DNA of 64,000 bases from Vibrio aerogenes (GCF_024346755.1 NZ_AP024861.1:124001-188000), one strand, 5' to 3'; positions 35,694 to 45,377 are shown, counted from the first letter of the stretch. The notes: generated from the sequence alone by a model not told the origin. Numbers and translations: made by a program.

Positions 35694-36923
35694 ATGCAAT
35701 ATTGTACATATGTCGCCAGGCAGCCAATTCTGAATAAAAAAGGTGTAACACTCGGTTATGAGTTGTTATTCCGTGATGGTGAATCCAATGCGTTTCCTGC
35801 TCATGTGAATTCTGAAAGAGCGACTTATCGTCTGGTGGCTGAAAATCTTGCGGCGATTGGCAAATGTTCTGAGCAGGGCGGTGCGCGTTGTTTTATCAAT
35901 TTTCCATATAAAAGTCTGATTCGTCGTTTACCTTTTGCTTTACCAAAAGATGCCATTGTTATTGAGATTTTAGAAACGTGTCAGCCCAGTGATGAACTAT
36001 TTGCCGTTATCAAAGAGCTTCACCGACAGGGTTATATGCTGGCACTGGATGATTTTTCCTATGCTCCTGACTGGGAAAGATTTTTGCCCTATATACATAT
36101 TGTGAAGCTTGATGTGATGGCCTTGGGCATTCAGGTTGCCTGTGAGATTGTGAGGGAACGCTTAAATGATGGCTGTAAATGCCGGTTTCTGGCGGAAAGA
36201 GTTGAAACTGAGCAGGAATTCCGTCTGGCGAAAGAGGCTGGTTTTTTACTGTTTCAAGGGTATTTTTTTAAAAAACCTGAGTTAATTAAAAAGCGGTATT
36301 TCGGTCCCAGGCAAGTCACTGCAATGAGTCTGTTCCATGAAGTTTGCCGGCCAGAGATCAATTATGATCGGGTTGAGCAGATCATTGCCACCGATGTCAC
36401 TTTATCCTATAAACTGCTGCACTTTGTGAATTTGCTTTCGGATCGAATCAGTGATGGTATTTCTTCTTTCCGGCAGGCACTGATTTATCTTGGACAAGAT
36501 AAACTAAAGTCATTCGTGTCTTTAACGGCGGCGTCTTATATTGCAGTGAATAAGCCAAAGGAGCTTTACCGGTTATCCTTACAACGGGCGCAATTCTGCC
36601 AGTTGATGTCTGCGCATCCCATGTTTCGGGAATATCGAGAACAGGCTTTTTTAGTCGGTTTGCTTTCCGTTCTTGATGCTATTTTAGATACATCGATTGA
36701 AACTCTTTTAGAACAACTTCCGCTTCAGTCTTCGGTGAAGCGTGCTTTGTCCGGCCGTGAAGGAATATTAGGGAATTTGCTGCTTCTGCAGGAATGCTTT
36801 GAAACCGGAGACTGGGGTGGCCTCGAGTGTGGTTGTCGTGAGATGGGATTACAACTGGAAGATGTGAATATTTTTTTGCATAAAGCCTTATGCTGGAGTA
36901 ATCGAATACAGCGGGCAGTATAG
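35694..36923 (+). CDS. EAL-HDOD signalling protein (YuxH type)
   Basis: 409 residues. First half is an EAL-type domain: ARQPILNKKGVTLGYELLFRD, LALDDFSYAPDW, VKLDVMAL, AERVETEQEF, QGYFF. The c-di-GMP loop DDFGTG of active enzymes is DDFSYA here, so activity is doubtful. Second half (about 205-400) is a HDOD domain (AMSLFHEVCRPEINYDRVEQIIATDVTLSYKLLHFVN...). Proteins of this design affect motility in Vibrio (CdgJ is a known example); whether this is CdgJ cannot be told. Starts 10 bp after rhtB. Confidence 0.9.
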   Translation: MQYCTYVARQPILNKKGVTLGYELLFRDGESNAFPAHVNSERATYRLVAENLAAIGKCSEQGGARCFINFPYKSLIRRLPFALPKDAIVIEILETCQPSDELFAVIKELHRQGYMLALDDFSYAPDWERFLPYIHIVKLDVMALGIQVACEIVRERLNDGCKCRFLAERVETEQEFRLAKEAGFLLFQGYFFKKPELIKKRYFGPRQVTAMSLFHEVCRPEINYDRVEQIIATDVTLSYKLLHFVNLLSDRISDGISSFRQALIYLGQDKLKSFVSLTAASYIAVNKPKELYRLSLQRAQFCQLMSAHPMFREYREQAFLVGLLSVLDAILDTSIETLLEQLPLQSSVKRALSGREGILGNLLLLQECFETGDWGGLECGCREMGLQLEDVNIFLHKALCWSNRIQRAV

Positions 36924-36948
36924 AAAGTGATATCCTTTGTCGTTGAAA

Positions 36949-36979
36949 TCCGGCAAACAGGCAGTGATTGTTTGCCGGA
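36949..36979. terminator. Hairpin between convergent genes (EAL-HDOD and dps)
   Basis: TCCGGCAAAC at 36949-36958 pairs with GTTTGCCGGA at about 36970-36979. There is no long T-run. Confidence 0.55.
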
Positions 36980-37047
36980 TCTCTGACTGAACCACAATGT
37001 GCGCTGATCAATTGAATGTGGATCATCATTTATAACATGTTTGCCGA

Positions 37048-37518
37048 CTATTGAAGCCATGCATTGAACATCCAAAGCAGTTTTTCCTGCTCCCGGATAT
37101 AGTCGCTCATTTGTGCGGCAGTACCTTCGTCGTCAGCATCTCCGGCAATCGCCAGTATTTCTCTTTGCTGATGCACCAGGATAGCCAGCCCTTCAACCAG
37201 AGCACTGACGGTCTCTTTTGCATTTGATGCCTGTTTATGTTCCTGTATTTCAGAGACATTAAGGTAGTCGCTGAATGTGTGGAGTGGGGTGCTGCCTAAT
37301 GTGAGAATTCTTTCAGCAACTTCATCAATTTTTGTTTGCAGGTCTGTATATATTTCTTCAAATTTCGCATGAAGTTCGAAAAACTCAGGGCCTTTGATAT
37401 TCCAGTGATAGCCGCGAACATTCATATAGAAAACCTGGTAATCAGACAGAAGATGATTGAGAGCAGTAGCCAGCTTTTGACTGATAGTATCGTCGAGACC
37501 AATGATATTCTTTTTCAT
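37048..37518 (-). CDS. dps: Dps-family ferritin-like DNA-protection protein
   Basis: 156 residues. The ferroxidase centre between subunits is complete: His 38 (GYHWN), His 50 (ELHAKFEEIY), Glu 54, Asp 65 and Glu 69, with the same spacing as in E. coli Dps. Dps forms 12-subunit shells that oxidise Fe2+ with H2O2, store iron and can coat DNA. The N-terminus is short, with few lysines, so DNA binding may be weak. ATG at 37518 with AGGTGTCCC before it. Confidence 0.94.
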   Translation of the reverse strand: MKKNIIGLDDTISQKLATALNHLLSDYQVFYMNVRGYHWNIKGPEFFELHAKFEEIYTDLQTKIDEVAERILTLGSTPLHTFSDYLNVSEIQEHKQASNAKETVSALVEGLAILVHQQREILAIAGDADDEGTAAQMSDYIREQEKLLWMFNAWLQ

Positions 37519-37730
37519 GGGACACCTCTTAATTTCAGGAAACTGTGTCTATTTTAACCCGCCATCTTGAAAAGAAAATTTGATTATTCAAATTGAATCA
37601 ATTGATAATTCCTATTAAAAATACAATCAATCTGGCGGATAAATCTGATAGGGGGAGAACATCAATTATTCTGTGGATGAATTATAATTGAAGTGATCTG
37701 ATTATAAATGAGCCGAAAGGATGAGTGGTG

Positions 37731-38102
37731 ATGTCAGAGGTTGATAAAGTAGTTCAGGGAACACATCAGTTAGAAGAGTTGTTACGTGTTCAGTACCATG
37801 CTCAGGGGGATAGTTTAGAGCAGTTGGTTGAGAGCAGTGTAGAACGCTTACCACATGATGCTGTGGTCAGGTTAAAGCGTATTAATGGTATGCGTAAAAA
37901 ATTAGCTGATGTTAATCAATATACTCATGAAGACTGTTTACATTTTATGGATGACTATCATGCGTGTATGAAGGAATTGGTCCCCCGCAGTAATCGGTTT
38001 ATCTGGAGAGCTGCATTCGTATTAATGAGCTTGATTACGTTGTTCGCGATGATTTTTTATTATGTACACTGGGATACGCTTTCCGTTCATTTGTTGAAGT
38101 AG
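37731..38102 (+). CDS. Small membrane-anchored protein of unknown function
   Basis: 123 residues from the ATG at 37731; a GTG two codons earlier is possible, the AAAGGAT site fits either. The N-terminal two thirds is soluble and helical (QLEELLRVQYHAQGDSLEQL, LKRINGMRKKLADVN), then one membrane segment near the end (FIWRAAFVLMSLITLFAMIFYYV) and a short tail. Tail-anchored orientation is likely. I do not recognise it. It is closed by a strong terminator shared with the small gene on the other strand. Confidence 0.75.
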   Translation: MSEVDKVVQGTHQLEELLRVQYHAQGDSLEQLVESSVERLPHDAVVRLKRINGMRKKLADVNQYTHEDCLHFMDDYHACMKELVPRSNRFIWRAAFVLMSLITLFAMIFYYVHWDTLSVHLLK

Positions 38103-38118
38103 CTCCGGTCGTTTTTCC

Positions 38119-38157
38119 AAATAAAAAGGCAGAGATACAATCTCTGCCTTTTTATTT
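38119..38157. terminator. Bidirectional rho-independent terminator
   Basis: AAATAAAAAGGCAGAGA pairs with TCTCTGCCTTTTTATTT, giving A-runs and T-runs on both sides. It serves the plus-strand gene at 37731-38102 and the minus-strand small gene at 38178-38258. Confidence 0.92.
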
Positions 38158-38177
38158 GGGCAATCTGTGAAAGCAGA

Positions 38178-38258
38178 TCAGTACATCATGGGCAGTGTCA
38201 TCAAACCGATAAGTACTGCGATCATGATAAGCCCTTGCTTTTGAGATGATGTGATCAT
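38178..38258 (-). CDS. 26-residue membrane microprotein
   Basis: Too short for usual ORF calls. From the ATG at 38258 the peptide is MITSSQKQGLIMIAVLIG followed by a short hydrophobic end LMTLPMMY, then TGA. A strong ribosome site (TAAGGAG, 7 bases before the ATG) and a bidirectional terminator 21 bp after the stop support a real gene. The peptide is a polar head plus one membrane segment of about 17 residues, like other bacterial single-span small proteins (CydX, YnhF type), but it is not recognisably any of them. Function unknown. Confidence 0.7.
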   Translation of the reverse strand: MITSSQKQGLIMIAVLIGLMTLPMMY

Positions 38259-38280
38259 AACACTGCTCCTTAGGTAACTG

Positions 38281-38919
38281 CTACTATGTTATACAGAATA
38301 GCATTATTTTTGCTGTTTGATCAAATTAAATTAATGTGAAGGATAAAAAATCAAATATGTACGACGTTTTTTGTCACTTTTTGTGATGCTTTTCTTCTGG
38401 TTTTGACTGGTTATCTATTGTTCTGATGTTTATTTATCTGTTGCTTTGTTTTCTTAACTTGTTGTTTTTTATTGACTTATTTATGTTAATTTTTTGTTTT
38501 AAATTAATGACACTCATTTATGTGTATTTAAGGTTATTAAAATGAAATTATGGTTTAAATTGGAGCAATAAGGTCAAAATTATTTATCTAAATGATATTA
38601 GTTATCAGTTGGGTCAATGTTGATGTTAGTGAACACTGTTTATTGTATAAAATGATGCTGTGACTTCTGTTAAGGGAATGAAAGGTTAAAATTAGTATTT
38701 TGTCTGTTATTGGTGTGATTCTTATGCTCTATATAACATGATTAATCAGAGGGTTAATGTCAGTTTTGTTTGTGAGGTGTATTATCAGAATTCATATCGG
38801 ATATCTGTGTCAGGTGAATATGTCAGCTTAGAAAGCTGATTGATATATAAGTTTATTCTCAAGCGGAAATACTTTGTTCAGATCGAATTTTTAATAAGTT
38901 TGAGTAGATTTCTGTCATC
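38281..38919. other. Long AT-rich non-coding region
   Basis: About 640 bp with long T-rich runs on the plus strand and no credible gene. I see no hairpin terminator, tRNA or repeat in it. It may hold promoters for the microprotein (minus strand, 38259 onward) and for the membrane protein at 38920. Base composition is clearly more AT-rich than flanking genes. Confidence 0.5.
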
Positions 38920-39576
38920 GTGCATTTAAACTGGCTGCAATTCTTTATCAGGGAATCAATTGGTATGGGGGAGAAAGGCAGATATCTCTTATTAACGGCA
39001 TATGGTGTTGATCGTCCAACCCGGTATTTTTTCTATATATCAATTGCCTGCACTCTGTTGCTTCTGCTGAGTGTGACAATCAAATTACCAATCGTTTCCT
39101 CTTTCACAGCGTCTGGAATGGTTGGTTTCTCCGGGTATTTGGTATTTATCTGGCTGTTTCTGTCGTGTACGCATCAAAGGTTTTCTTTTTTAGCTTTTGT
39201 GTTGACATCGATTAGCCTCAATCTGACATTCTGGCTGAGGATATCTCATCCAGTCCAGATATGGCTGCTGATCTCGATACTTGCCGTGAGTATTGTGATG
39301 TTGCTTTTAGTGTTGCCGCGTATCGATCATAAATTGTTTCCTGTCTTTATTGTGGGTTTGCTGATGGTCAGTTTTGTCTGGGCTGCCTGTGAATTCTGGT
39401 TACAGGAGCATTCGTTGCGGGCCGGTGCCGGGACGACAGGGACAATTTTATGGGCACTGGTTACCTTCAGAGTGATGTTGTATCCGGCATATACGAAGCA
39501 GAATCAATTGAATATGTGGGTGATTGTTGGTTATCAGATTTCTCTCGCAGGCATTGCGGGCTCGTTATTATGGTGA
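38920..39576 (+). CDS. Multi-spanning membrane protein, possibly distant YhhN type
   Basis: 218 residues, about seven to eight membrane segments. The start is uncertain: GTG at 38920 has no clear ribosome site; ATG at 38965 (MGEKGRYLL) is another option. The last third (GTTGTILWALVTFRVM...QNQLNMWVIVGYQISLAGIAGSLL) has the length and spacing of the C-terminus of YhhN/lysoplasmalogenase proteins, but the match is weak. No functional claim beyond an integral membrane protein. Confidence 0.65.
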   Translation: MHLNWLQFFIRESIGMGEKGRYLLLTAYGVDRPTRYFFYISIACTLLLLLSVTIKLPIVSSFTASGMVGFSGYLVFIWLFLSCTHQRFSFLAFVLTSISLNLTFWLRISHPVQIWLLISILAVSIVMLLLVLPRIDHKLFPVFIVGLLMVSFVWAACEFWLQEHSLRAGAGTTGTILWALVTFRVMLYPAYTKQNQLNMWVIVGYQISLAGIAGSLLW

Positions 39577-39793
39577 TCAGGTTGATCGTTTGAGCCGCAA
39601 AAGTGCTGTGATAACCGGAGTGAACCGCTGACCAATGCAGTAGCGCGAAGCGTACCGGGAATAATAAGGGAAGTGGACATACGTTCACAAAATCGTCAGA
39701 AAGATAAAAATATCCTGATTAGCCATTATCGAAATATATATTGGAGGTTGCTATACTGCGCCTCTTATTTTTTGTTTGTTTGAGAAGTGTTTT

Positions 39794-40381
39794 ATGGAGA
39801 TTTTTTCTATAGCGACCATGCTATTTCTGATTATGGATCCGTTGGGTAATTTACCAGTGGTTCTTTCCATTTTAAAACACCTTGATCCAAAGCGTCGACG
39901 GATTGTTCTGCTGCGAGAGTTAATTGTCGCTCTGCTCATTCTCATGCTGTTTTTGTTTGCTGGCAGAAATATCCTCGGTTTTTTACATGTTTCACCAGAA
40001 ACGCTTAGTATTTCTGGTGGTGTGATTTTATTTATCATCGCGATTAAAATGATCTTTCCCAGTGCGGGTTCAATTACCGGCCTGGCGGCTGGTGAGGAGC
40101 CTTACATTGTCCCGATGGCTATTCCTATGATTGCCGGACCTTCGCTAATCGCATCACTGTTACTGCTTTCTTCTCAATATCCGGATCAGTTACCAGAGCT
40201 GGCACTTGCGGTCTTTTTAGCCTGGGTTGGTACATTTTTTATTTTAATGTTCTATGGTTTCTTTCATAAAATATTGGGTGAGAGAGGGCTAAAAGCGATA
40301 GAACGATTGATGGGGTTATTATTGGTGATGGTATCAACTCAGATGTTTCTGGACGGTGTTAAAAGTTATATGGCCAGCTAG
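39794..40381 (+). CDS. yhgN: MarC/YhgN-family membrane protein (NAAT family)
   Basis: 195 residues from the ATG at 39794 (GAGAAG site); a TTG at 39776 would add six residues. Six membrane segments; the family pattern FLIMDPLGNLPVVLSIL, VPMAIPMIAGPSLIASLLLLSS and GLLLVMVSTQMFLDGV points to YhgN. Members are annotated as small neutral amino-acid transporters of the NAAT group, with little experimental support. Single gene, convergent with rsmD. Confidence 0.9.
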   Translation: MEIFSIATMLFLIMDPLGNLPVVLSILKHLDPKRRRIVLLRELIVALLILMLFLFAGRNILGFLHVSPETLSISGGVILFIIAIKMIFPSAGSITGLAAGEEPYIVPMAIPMIAGPSLIASLLLLSSQYPDQLPELALAVFLAWVGTFFILMFYGFFHKILGERGLKAIERLMGLLLVMVSTQMFLDGVKSYMAS

Positions 40382-40407
40382 ATGACTGGCCTGAAATTAT
40401 TTTCAAT

Positions 40408-41007
40408 TTAGTTCCGGTGATAGAGGCGATAACAGACCTGTCCAGCGGTTTTTTCCCGGTGAAGTTGCCAGTGAGCTGGTACCGGATGTGGTTGCCACTC
40501 TTTTTCTGTTTCCAGATAAATAAGAGCGCCATCGGCTACCCACTGATAATCCTCAAGAAGTTTGATGACTTTTTCAGTGATGCCTTGTCTGAAGGGAGGA
40601 TCAATAAAGATGATGTCGTATGGTGTTTCCGGTTGGTGTCGTGCCAGGTGGTTCAACGTATCTGCCTGAATAATATCAACTGTCTCTGCTGATAGTGTTT
40701 CTTTATTGGTCTGAAGTTGTCTGAATGCCTGAGAATCCAGCTCAAGCATTGTTACCAGCTGTGCCTGACGGGACGCGGCTTCAAACCCAAGGCTGCCTGA
40801 ACCAGAAAACAGATCCAGACAACGGGAAAAGGGAATATCGGGAGATAACCAGTTAAATAAGGTTTCTTTGACTCTGTCCGTGGTGGGGCGCAATCCTTCA
40901 GCATTGTGTACCGGTAATTTTCTTCCTCTCCATTCACCACTGATAAGCCGGATAAAGCCTGAAGGTTTATTTGAATGTAGTTTGGTTGAGTGGCGATGTT
41001 TTCCCAT
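40408..41007 (-). CDS. rsmD: 16S rRNA (guanine-966 N2)-methyltransferase RsmD
   Basis: 199 residues. SAM-binding LDLFSGSGSLGFEAASR near residue 65, catalytic IIFIDPPFRQG near 133, and the RsmD start IRLISGEWRGRKLPV...RPTTDRVKETLFNWL. It methylates G966 of 16S rRNA in the 30S subunit. It is divergent from ftsY, an arrangement seen in most gamma-proteobacteria, which confirms the name. Confidence 0.96.
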   Translation of the reverse strand: MGKHRHSTKLHSNKPSGFIRLISGEWRGRKLPVHNAEGLRPTTDRVKETLFNWLSPDIPFSRCLDLFSGSGSLGFEAASRQAQLVTMLELDSQAFRQLQTNKETLSAETVDIIQADTLNHLARHQPETPYDIIFIDPPFRQGITEKVIKLLEDYQWVADGALIYLETEKEWQPHPVPAHWQLHREKTAGQVCYRLYHRN

Positions 41008-41331
41008 GATTTTTTGACCAAAAATAAAATGTTAATATGATTCATCTGATGAAAGTATCAGGTAGAGATTAAAGTATAGATAATGTAAAACAAAGGCTTT
41101 AATCAGATGGTTGTCTCAGATTGTCCTTTATGTGCTGAATTGATGGCACAGATTGTGGGAAATTTTACAGGTTGAATTGTAAATTTTCACTGCTTTGTTC
41201 ACTCTTTTGCAAAGCTTCTGCCTGATCTGATAGATGAAAAATTGACGTAATGATTGAACTGTGTAGCTTTTGAGATATAACAGGCAGATAGATTGTAAGT
41301 TTTTAAATAAATAGGTCCGGGATATTTCCAG
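41008..41331. other. rsmD-ftsY divergent intergenic region
   Basis: AT-rich; TTGACG near 41244 may be a -35 element toward ftsY. A 22-codon frame starting at 41108 lacks a good ribosome site and is not called. Confidence 0.4.
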
Positions 41332-42561
41332 ATGACAGAAAAGAAAAAACGTGGTTTGTTGTCATGGCTTGGCTTTGGTGATGAGCCATCAGAACATGAA
41401 AAATCAGATGAGTTACAGGCTCAGGAAGCAGCAGAAGCTATCGATACTGAAGCGCAGGATACCGGTTCTGCTCTTGAAACAGAGACAGAGGTTCTCTCAG
41501 AAGATGATGACAAAAGCCGGAATGATAAGGTTGCTTTAACAGAAGCTGAACCAGATGCTTTACCCGGAGCTCAACCGGAAAGCCTGAGCTTTGAACAGGT
41601 TGACAAAGAAACTGTGGTTCAGGAGCAAATCAAACCCACAGAGAGTTTCTTTGTCCGTTTAAAGCGTGGTTTAAGCCGGACAAAAGCAAATATTGGTGCT
41701 GGCTTTTTTGGATTATTCAAAGGTAAAAAAATAGATGAAGATCTGTTTGAAGAGCTGGAAGAACAATTACTGATTGCTGACGTTGGTATGGACACCACTG
41801 TTAAAATTATCAAAAATCTGACTGAGAAAGCGACACGCCAGCAACTCAAAGATGGTGAAGCATTATACGCTATGCTAAAAGATGAAATGGCTGAGATTTT
41901 GACCCGGGTTGAGCAGCCATTGACGATTGATAAAGCGAAAACACCTTATGTCATTCTTATGGTGGGAGTGAATGGTGTCGGCAAAACAACCACGATTGGT
42001 AAACTGGCCAGACAATATCAGGCGGAAGGCAAAAAAGTCATGCTTGCTGCCGGGGATACTTTCCGGGCTGCAGCAGTAGAACAGCTTCAGGTCTGGGGAC
42101 AGCGCAATAATGTACCTGTTGTGGCGCAGCATACCGGTGCTGACAGTGCTTCCGTGATTTTTGATGCCATTGAAGCTGCGAAAGCCCGGGGGGCTGATGT
42201 CGTGATTGCGGATACGGCTGGTCGCCTCCAGAATAAAAGCAATCTGATGGAAGAGTTGCGAAAAATTGTACGCGTTATGAAAAAACTCGATGACAGCGCA
42301 CCCCATGAGATTATGTTAACACTGGATGCCGGAACCGGACAAAATGCAATGAGTCAGGCAAAACTATTCAGTGAAGTGGCGCCAGTCACCGGAATTACGC
42401 TGACCAAACTTGATGGGACAGCAAAAGGTGGAGTCATTTTTGCAATTGCAGATCAGTTTGAAATACCGATTCGCTTTATAGGTGTGGGTGAAGGGATTGA
42501 AGATTTGCGCCCATTTCAGACTCAAGAATTTATTGAAGCACTTTTCAGCAGGGATGAGTAG
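41332..42561 (+). CDS. ftsY: Signal recognition particle receptor FtsY
   Basis: 409 residues. N-terminal A domain of about 110 residues, very acidic (EHEKSDELQAQEAAEAIDTE), followed by the NG domain: helical bundle N part, GTPase G1 GVNGVGKTTTIGKLA, G2/I-box AAGDTFRAAAVEQL, G3 DTAGRLQNK, G4 TKLDGTAKGG. It docks the SRP-ribosome complex at the membrane and hands it to SecYEG. The start MTEKKKRGLLSWLGF carries the basic/amphipathic lipid-binding start typical of FtsY. First gene of ftsY-ftsE-ftsX-rpoH. Confidence 0.97.
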   Translation: MTEKKKRGLLSWLGFGDEPSEHEKSDELQAQEAAEAIDTEAQDTGSALETETEVLSEDDDKSRNDKVALTEAEPDALPGAQPESLSFEQVDKETVVQEQIKPTESFFVRLKRGLSRTKANIGAGFFGLFKGKKIDEDLFEELEEQLLIADVGMDTTVKIIKNLTEKATRQQLKDGEALYAMLKDEMAEILTRVEQPLTIDKAKTPYVILMVGVNGVGKTTTIGKLARQYQAEGKKVMLAAGDTFRAAAVEQLQVWGQRNNVPVVAQHTGADSASVIFDAIEAAKARGADVVIADTAGRLQNKSNLMEELRKIVRVMKKLDDSAPHEIMLTLDAGTGQNAMSQAKLFSEVAPVTGITLTKLDGTAKGGVIFAIADQFEIPIRFIGVGEGIEDLRPFQTQEFIEALFSRDE

Positions 42562-42629
42562 CTTGATTATCAGCTACAGCATTCAATTGTTTGTAACAAC
42601 CATTATTCTGTTCTGAGGGAGAATATGGT

Positions 42630-43310
42630 GTGATCAGATTTCAACAAGTGAGTAAAGCTTATCGGGGAGGAAGGCAGGCCTTGCAAAAGGTCGACTTTTA
42701 TCTTCCCCGGGGTGAAATGGTTTTTGTTGGCGGGCACTCAGGTGCCGGAAAAAGTACATTATTAAAGCTCATTTGTGCGATTGAACGTCCGACTGATGGC
42801 AGGATTCATTTTAATGGCCACGACATTACCCGGATTCCAAACCAGGACATCCCGTTTTTACGCAGGAATATCGGTTTTGTATTCCAGGATCACCGTTTGT
42901 TAATGGATCGCACGGTTTACGATAATGTTGCGCTGCCAATGAGAATTGAATCTGTATCTGAGAATGAGATCAAGAGGCGAGTATCCGCTGCGCTGGATAA
43001 AACAGATTTACTTGATAAAGTTCGCTGCTTGCCAAGTCAGTTATCCGGAGGCGAGCAGCAACGAGTGGGAATAGCAAGAGCGGTCGTTAACCGGCCAACG
43101 CTGCTTTTGGCTGATGAACCAACAGGAAATCTTGATCCTGATTTATCTCATCGTATTGTTCGCTTGTTTGAGGAATTTAACCGGGCTGGTGTGACAATAC
43201 TGTTTGCCACACATGATATTCATTTGGTCAATTCCCGTCCTCAATACCGGCATCTGGAACTGAACCAGGGCTTTTTGAGTGAGGTAGATGATTATGGCAC
43301 CAAAGAATAA
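42630..43310 (+). CDS. ftsE: Cell-division ABC ATPase FtsE
   Basis: 226 residues from a GTG at 42630 with GAGGGAG eight bases upstream. Walker [14 protein letters not shown], signature [14 protein letters not shown], Walker [13 protein letters not shown], and the H-loop in FATHDIHLV. With FtsX it forms the divisome complex that activates periplasmic amidases through EnvC. Its 3' end overlaps the ftsX start by 17 bp, so translation is coupled. Confidence 0.97.
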   Translation: MIRFQQVSKAYRGGRQALQKVDFYLPRGEMVFVGGHSGAGKSTLLKLICAIERPTDGRIHFNGHDITRIPNQDIPFLRRNIGFVFQDHRLLMDRTVYDNVALPMRIESVSENEIKRRVSAALDKTDLLDKVRCLPSQLSGGEQQRVGIARAVVNRPTLLLADEPTGNLDPDLSHRIVRLFEEFNRAGVTILFATHDIHLVNSRPQYRHLELNQGFLSEVDDYGTKE

Positions 43311-44262
43311 ACGAATAACGAAAAAGGTTCGGGAAAGCCAGAAACGTCCGCCGAAAGATGGATTTTTACTCATTCATTTCAAACAGGCGAAGGCTTCATT
43401 TTTATCCTTATGGTCACGACCTGTGGGAAATTTACTGACATTAGCTGTGATATCTATGGCTTTAGCCATGCCTGCTTGTCTGTATTTGCTCAGTAAAAAT
43501 ATTGCTTATGTTGCCAGCCATGTTTCCTCGCCCGCCCAGATCAGTGTTTATCTGCAGGAAGGTACATCTGAAGCCAGGGTTATGGTTCTGAAAGATGCTA
43601 TTGAAGCTCGTGCTGATGTAAAAAAAGTGGACTATATCTCTTCCCAGCAGGGACTGGCAGAGTTGAGCAAGTATGCTGGCTTTGAGCAGGCGATTAGCCT
43701 TCTGGACGACTATGCTTTACCCGGAGTTTTAGTCATTACACCATCTGTTGGTGATCAGGGAGAAATTAAACAGTTTGCGGAGCAGCTTCAGAGCGAACAA
43801 AATGTGACCGATGTGCGTATGGATGAAGACTGGCTGACCCGTTTTGAGGCGATTAAAAACCTGGCCGTCGTGGTGGTGGTGAGTTTATCCTTATTAATGA
43901 TGGCTGCGGTTTTTCTTATTGTTGGCAACACATTGCGTTTTAATGTGCTGGAAAATAAAGAAGAAATTCAGACCATGAAACTAATTGGTGCAACTGATAC
44001 CTATATTTTGCGTCCATATTTATACTCTGGCATGTGGTTTGGCCTTTTGGGCGCTTGTATTGCCTGGCTTTTTACTGCGTTGTTAACTGTGCTTTTAGAT
44101 AGTGCTGTGAATGATTTAGCGCGTCTGTATGATAGTCATTTTCGTCTTATCGGGCTGGAATGGGATGAGTCTTTATTGCTGCTGATGATCGGTGTGCTGA
44201 TTGGTAGTATCGCTGCAAAATTGTCTGCCTTACGTCATTTAAAAGAAATTGAACCAGTATAA
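43294..44262 (+). CDS. ftsX: Cell-division permease-like protein FtsX
   Basis: 322 residues from the ATG at 43294, nine bases after GAGG; an ATG at 43288 is two codons earlier. Basic cytoplasmic start ([18 protein letters not shown]), first membrane segment near 45-65, large periplasmic loop (about 70-185) that binds EnvC in E. coli, then three more membrane segments (VVVVVSLSLLMMAAVFLIVGN; WFGLLGACIAWLFTALLTVL; SLLLLMIGVLIGSIAAKLS). Partner of FtsE. Confidence 0.96.
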   Translation: MAPKNKRITKKVRESQKRPPKDGFLLIHFKQAKASFLSLWSRPVGNLLTLAVISMALAMPACLYLLSKNIAYVASHVSSPAQISVYLQEGTSEARVMVLKDAIEARADVKKVDYISSQQGLAELSKYAGFEQAISLLDDYALPGVLVITPSVGDQGEIKQFAEQLQSEQNVTDVRMDEDWLTRFEAIKNLAVVVVVSLSLLMMAAVFLIVGNTLRFNVLENKEEIQTMKLIGATDTYILRPYLYSGMWFGLLGACIAWLFTALLTVLLDSAVNDLARLYDSHFRLIGLEWDESLLLLMIGVLIGSIAAKLSALRHLKEIEPV

Positions 44263-44278
44263 GCTATATTTGTCTTAG

Positions 44279-44320
44279 CTAGAGCGTGTTTATCTTTCAT
44301 GGTCTGGCCTGTAGTCGTCA
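44279..44320. repeat. Left-end fragment of the MITE-like family, upstream of rpoH
   Basis: AGAGCGTGTTTATCTTTCAT matches the left end of the element at 22579 exactly over its first 22 bases and is then similar to base 40 (CCTGTAGTCG). It lies 33 bp upstream of the rpoH -35 element. Confidence 0.8.
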
Positions 44321-44352
44321 TACAGCTTGAAAACGAATGATGCAGAGAGCAC

Positions 44353-44381
44353 TTGACATTGTGTCAGAAATTGTATATTTG
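44353..44381 (+). promoter_or_regulatory. Sigma-70 promoter candidate of rpoH
   Basis: TTGACA at 44353-44358 with TATATT/TATTTG 15-17 bp downstream. The -35 lies in a small palindrome TGACATTGTGTCA, a possible operator. Confidence 0.6.
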
Positions 44382-44456
44382 TATCGGTTACATTTGATCC
44401 GGGATAAGATCCGGGCAGAGAAAGAACACTTTTAGTCAAACTTGGTGAGGAATTGA

Positions 44457-45311
44457 ATGGCAAACCAAACGTACCCAATGGCTCTGGTAACACAAGATAG
44501 TCTGGATAGCTATATTCGAACCGTTAACGGCTATCCGATGTTGACTGCTGAGGAGGAGCGTGAGCTTGCAGAGCGATTACATTACAACGGTGAAATTGAT
44601 GCGGCGAAAGGCTTAATTTTATCTCACCTTCGCTTTGTTGTGCACATTGCCCGTGGTTACTCTGGTTATGGTTTACCAATGGCGGATTTAGTTCAGGAAG
44701 GTAATATCGGCTTGATGAAAGCGGTAAAACGTTTTAATCCTGAAGTCGGAGTCCGGTTGGTTTCTTTTGCTGTTCACTGGATCAAGGCAGAGATTCACGA
44801 ATATGTCTTACGTAACTGGCGTATTGTTAAAATTGCGACCACGAAAGCACAGCGTAAATTGTTTTTTAATTTGAGAAAGTCTAAAAAACGCTTGGGCTGG
44901 TTTAATAACGGTGAAGTTGAGACTGTTGCAAAAGAGCTCGGGGTTGAGCCTTCTGAGGTACGCGAGATGGAATCGCGGCTTGCCGCTCAGGATGCAACGT
45001 TTGATTTGACGGTTGATGATGATGAAACAGGTGCATCGTCAGCTCCGGTTCTGTTTCTGGAAGACAAAAGTTCTGATGTTGCAGAAAATGTTGAAGCATC
45101 GAATTGGGAGCAACATACGAATCGTCGGTTATCCCTTGCTTTATCTTGTCTTGATGAACGTAGTCAGTATATTGTGCGCTCCAGATGGCTCAATGATACA
45201 AAAGAAACGTTGCAGGATTTAGCTGATAAGTATGGCGTGTCTGCTGAACGAATTCGTCAGCTGGAAAAGAATGCAATGAAAAAACTAAGAGATGCTGTTG
45301 GGGAAATGTAG
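44457..45311 (+). CDS. rpoH: Heat-shock sigma factor sigma-32 (RpoH)
   Basis: 284 residues. Region 2: [30 protein letters not shown] and [37 protein letters not shown], which includes the RpoH box (QRKLFFNLR) that separates it from other sigma factors. Region 4 helix-turn-helix: [27 protein letters not shown]. It directs RNA polymerase to heat-shock promoters and is controlled by DnaK and FtsH. GAGGAATTGA lies before the ATG. Behind ftsX, with its own promoter. Confidence 0.97.
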   Translation: MANQTYPMALVTQDSLDSYIRTVNGYPMLTAEEERELAERLHYNGEIDAAKGLILSHLRFVVHIARGYSGYGLPMADLVQEGNIGLMKAVKRFNPEVGVRLVSFAVHWIKAEIHEYVLRNWRIVKIATTKAQRKLFFNLRKSKKRLGWFNNGEVETVAKELGVEPSEVREMESRLAAQDATFDLTVDDDETGASSAPVLFLEDKSSDVAENVEASNWEQHTNRRLSLALSCLDERSQYIVRSRWLNDTKETLQDLADKYGVSAERIRQLEKNAMKKLRDAVGEM

Positions 45312-45339
45312 TCTTTCCCTGAAGGATTGAACAAAGGAG

Positions 45340-45367
45340 CCGGGATCTGCATGATCCCGGTTTTTTT
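45340..45367 (+). terminator. Rho-independent terminator of rpoH
   Basis: CCGGGATC, a 5-base loop, GATCCCGG and seven T. Confidence 0.92.
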
Positions 45368-45377
45368 GTGCTGAGAA

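Noticed and set aside
41108..41176. 22-codon frame between rsmD and ftsY
   Set aside because: The ribosome site is weak and nothing supports expression, unlike the microprotein at 38178-38258.
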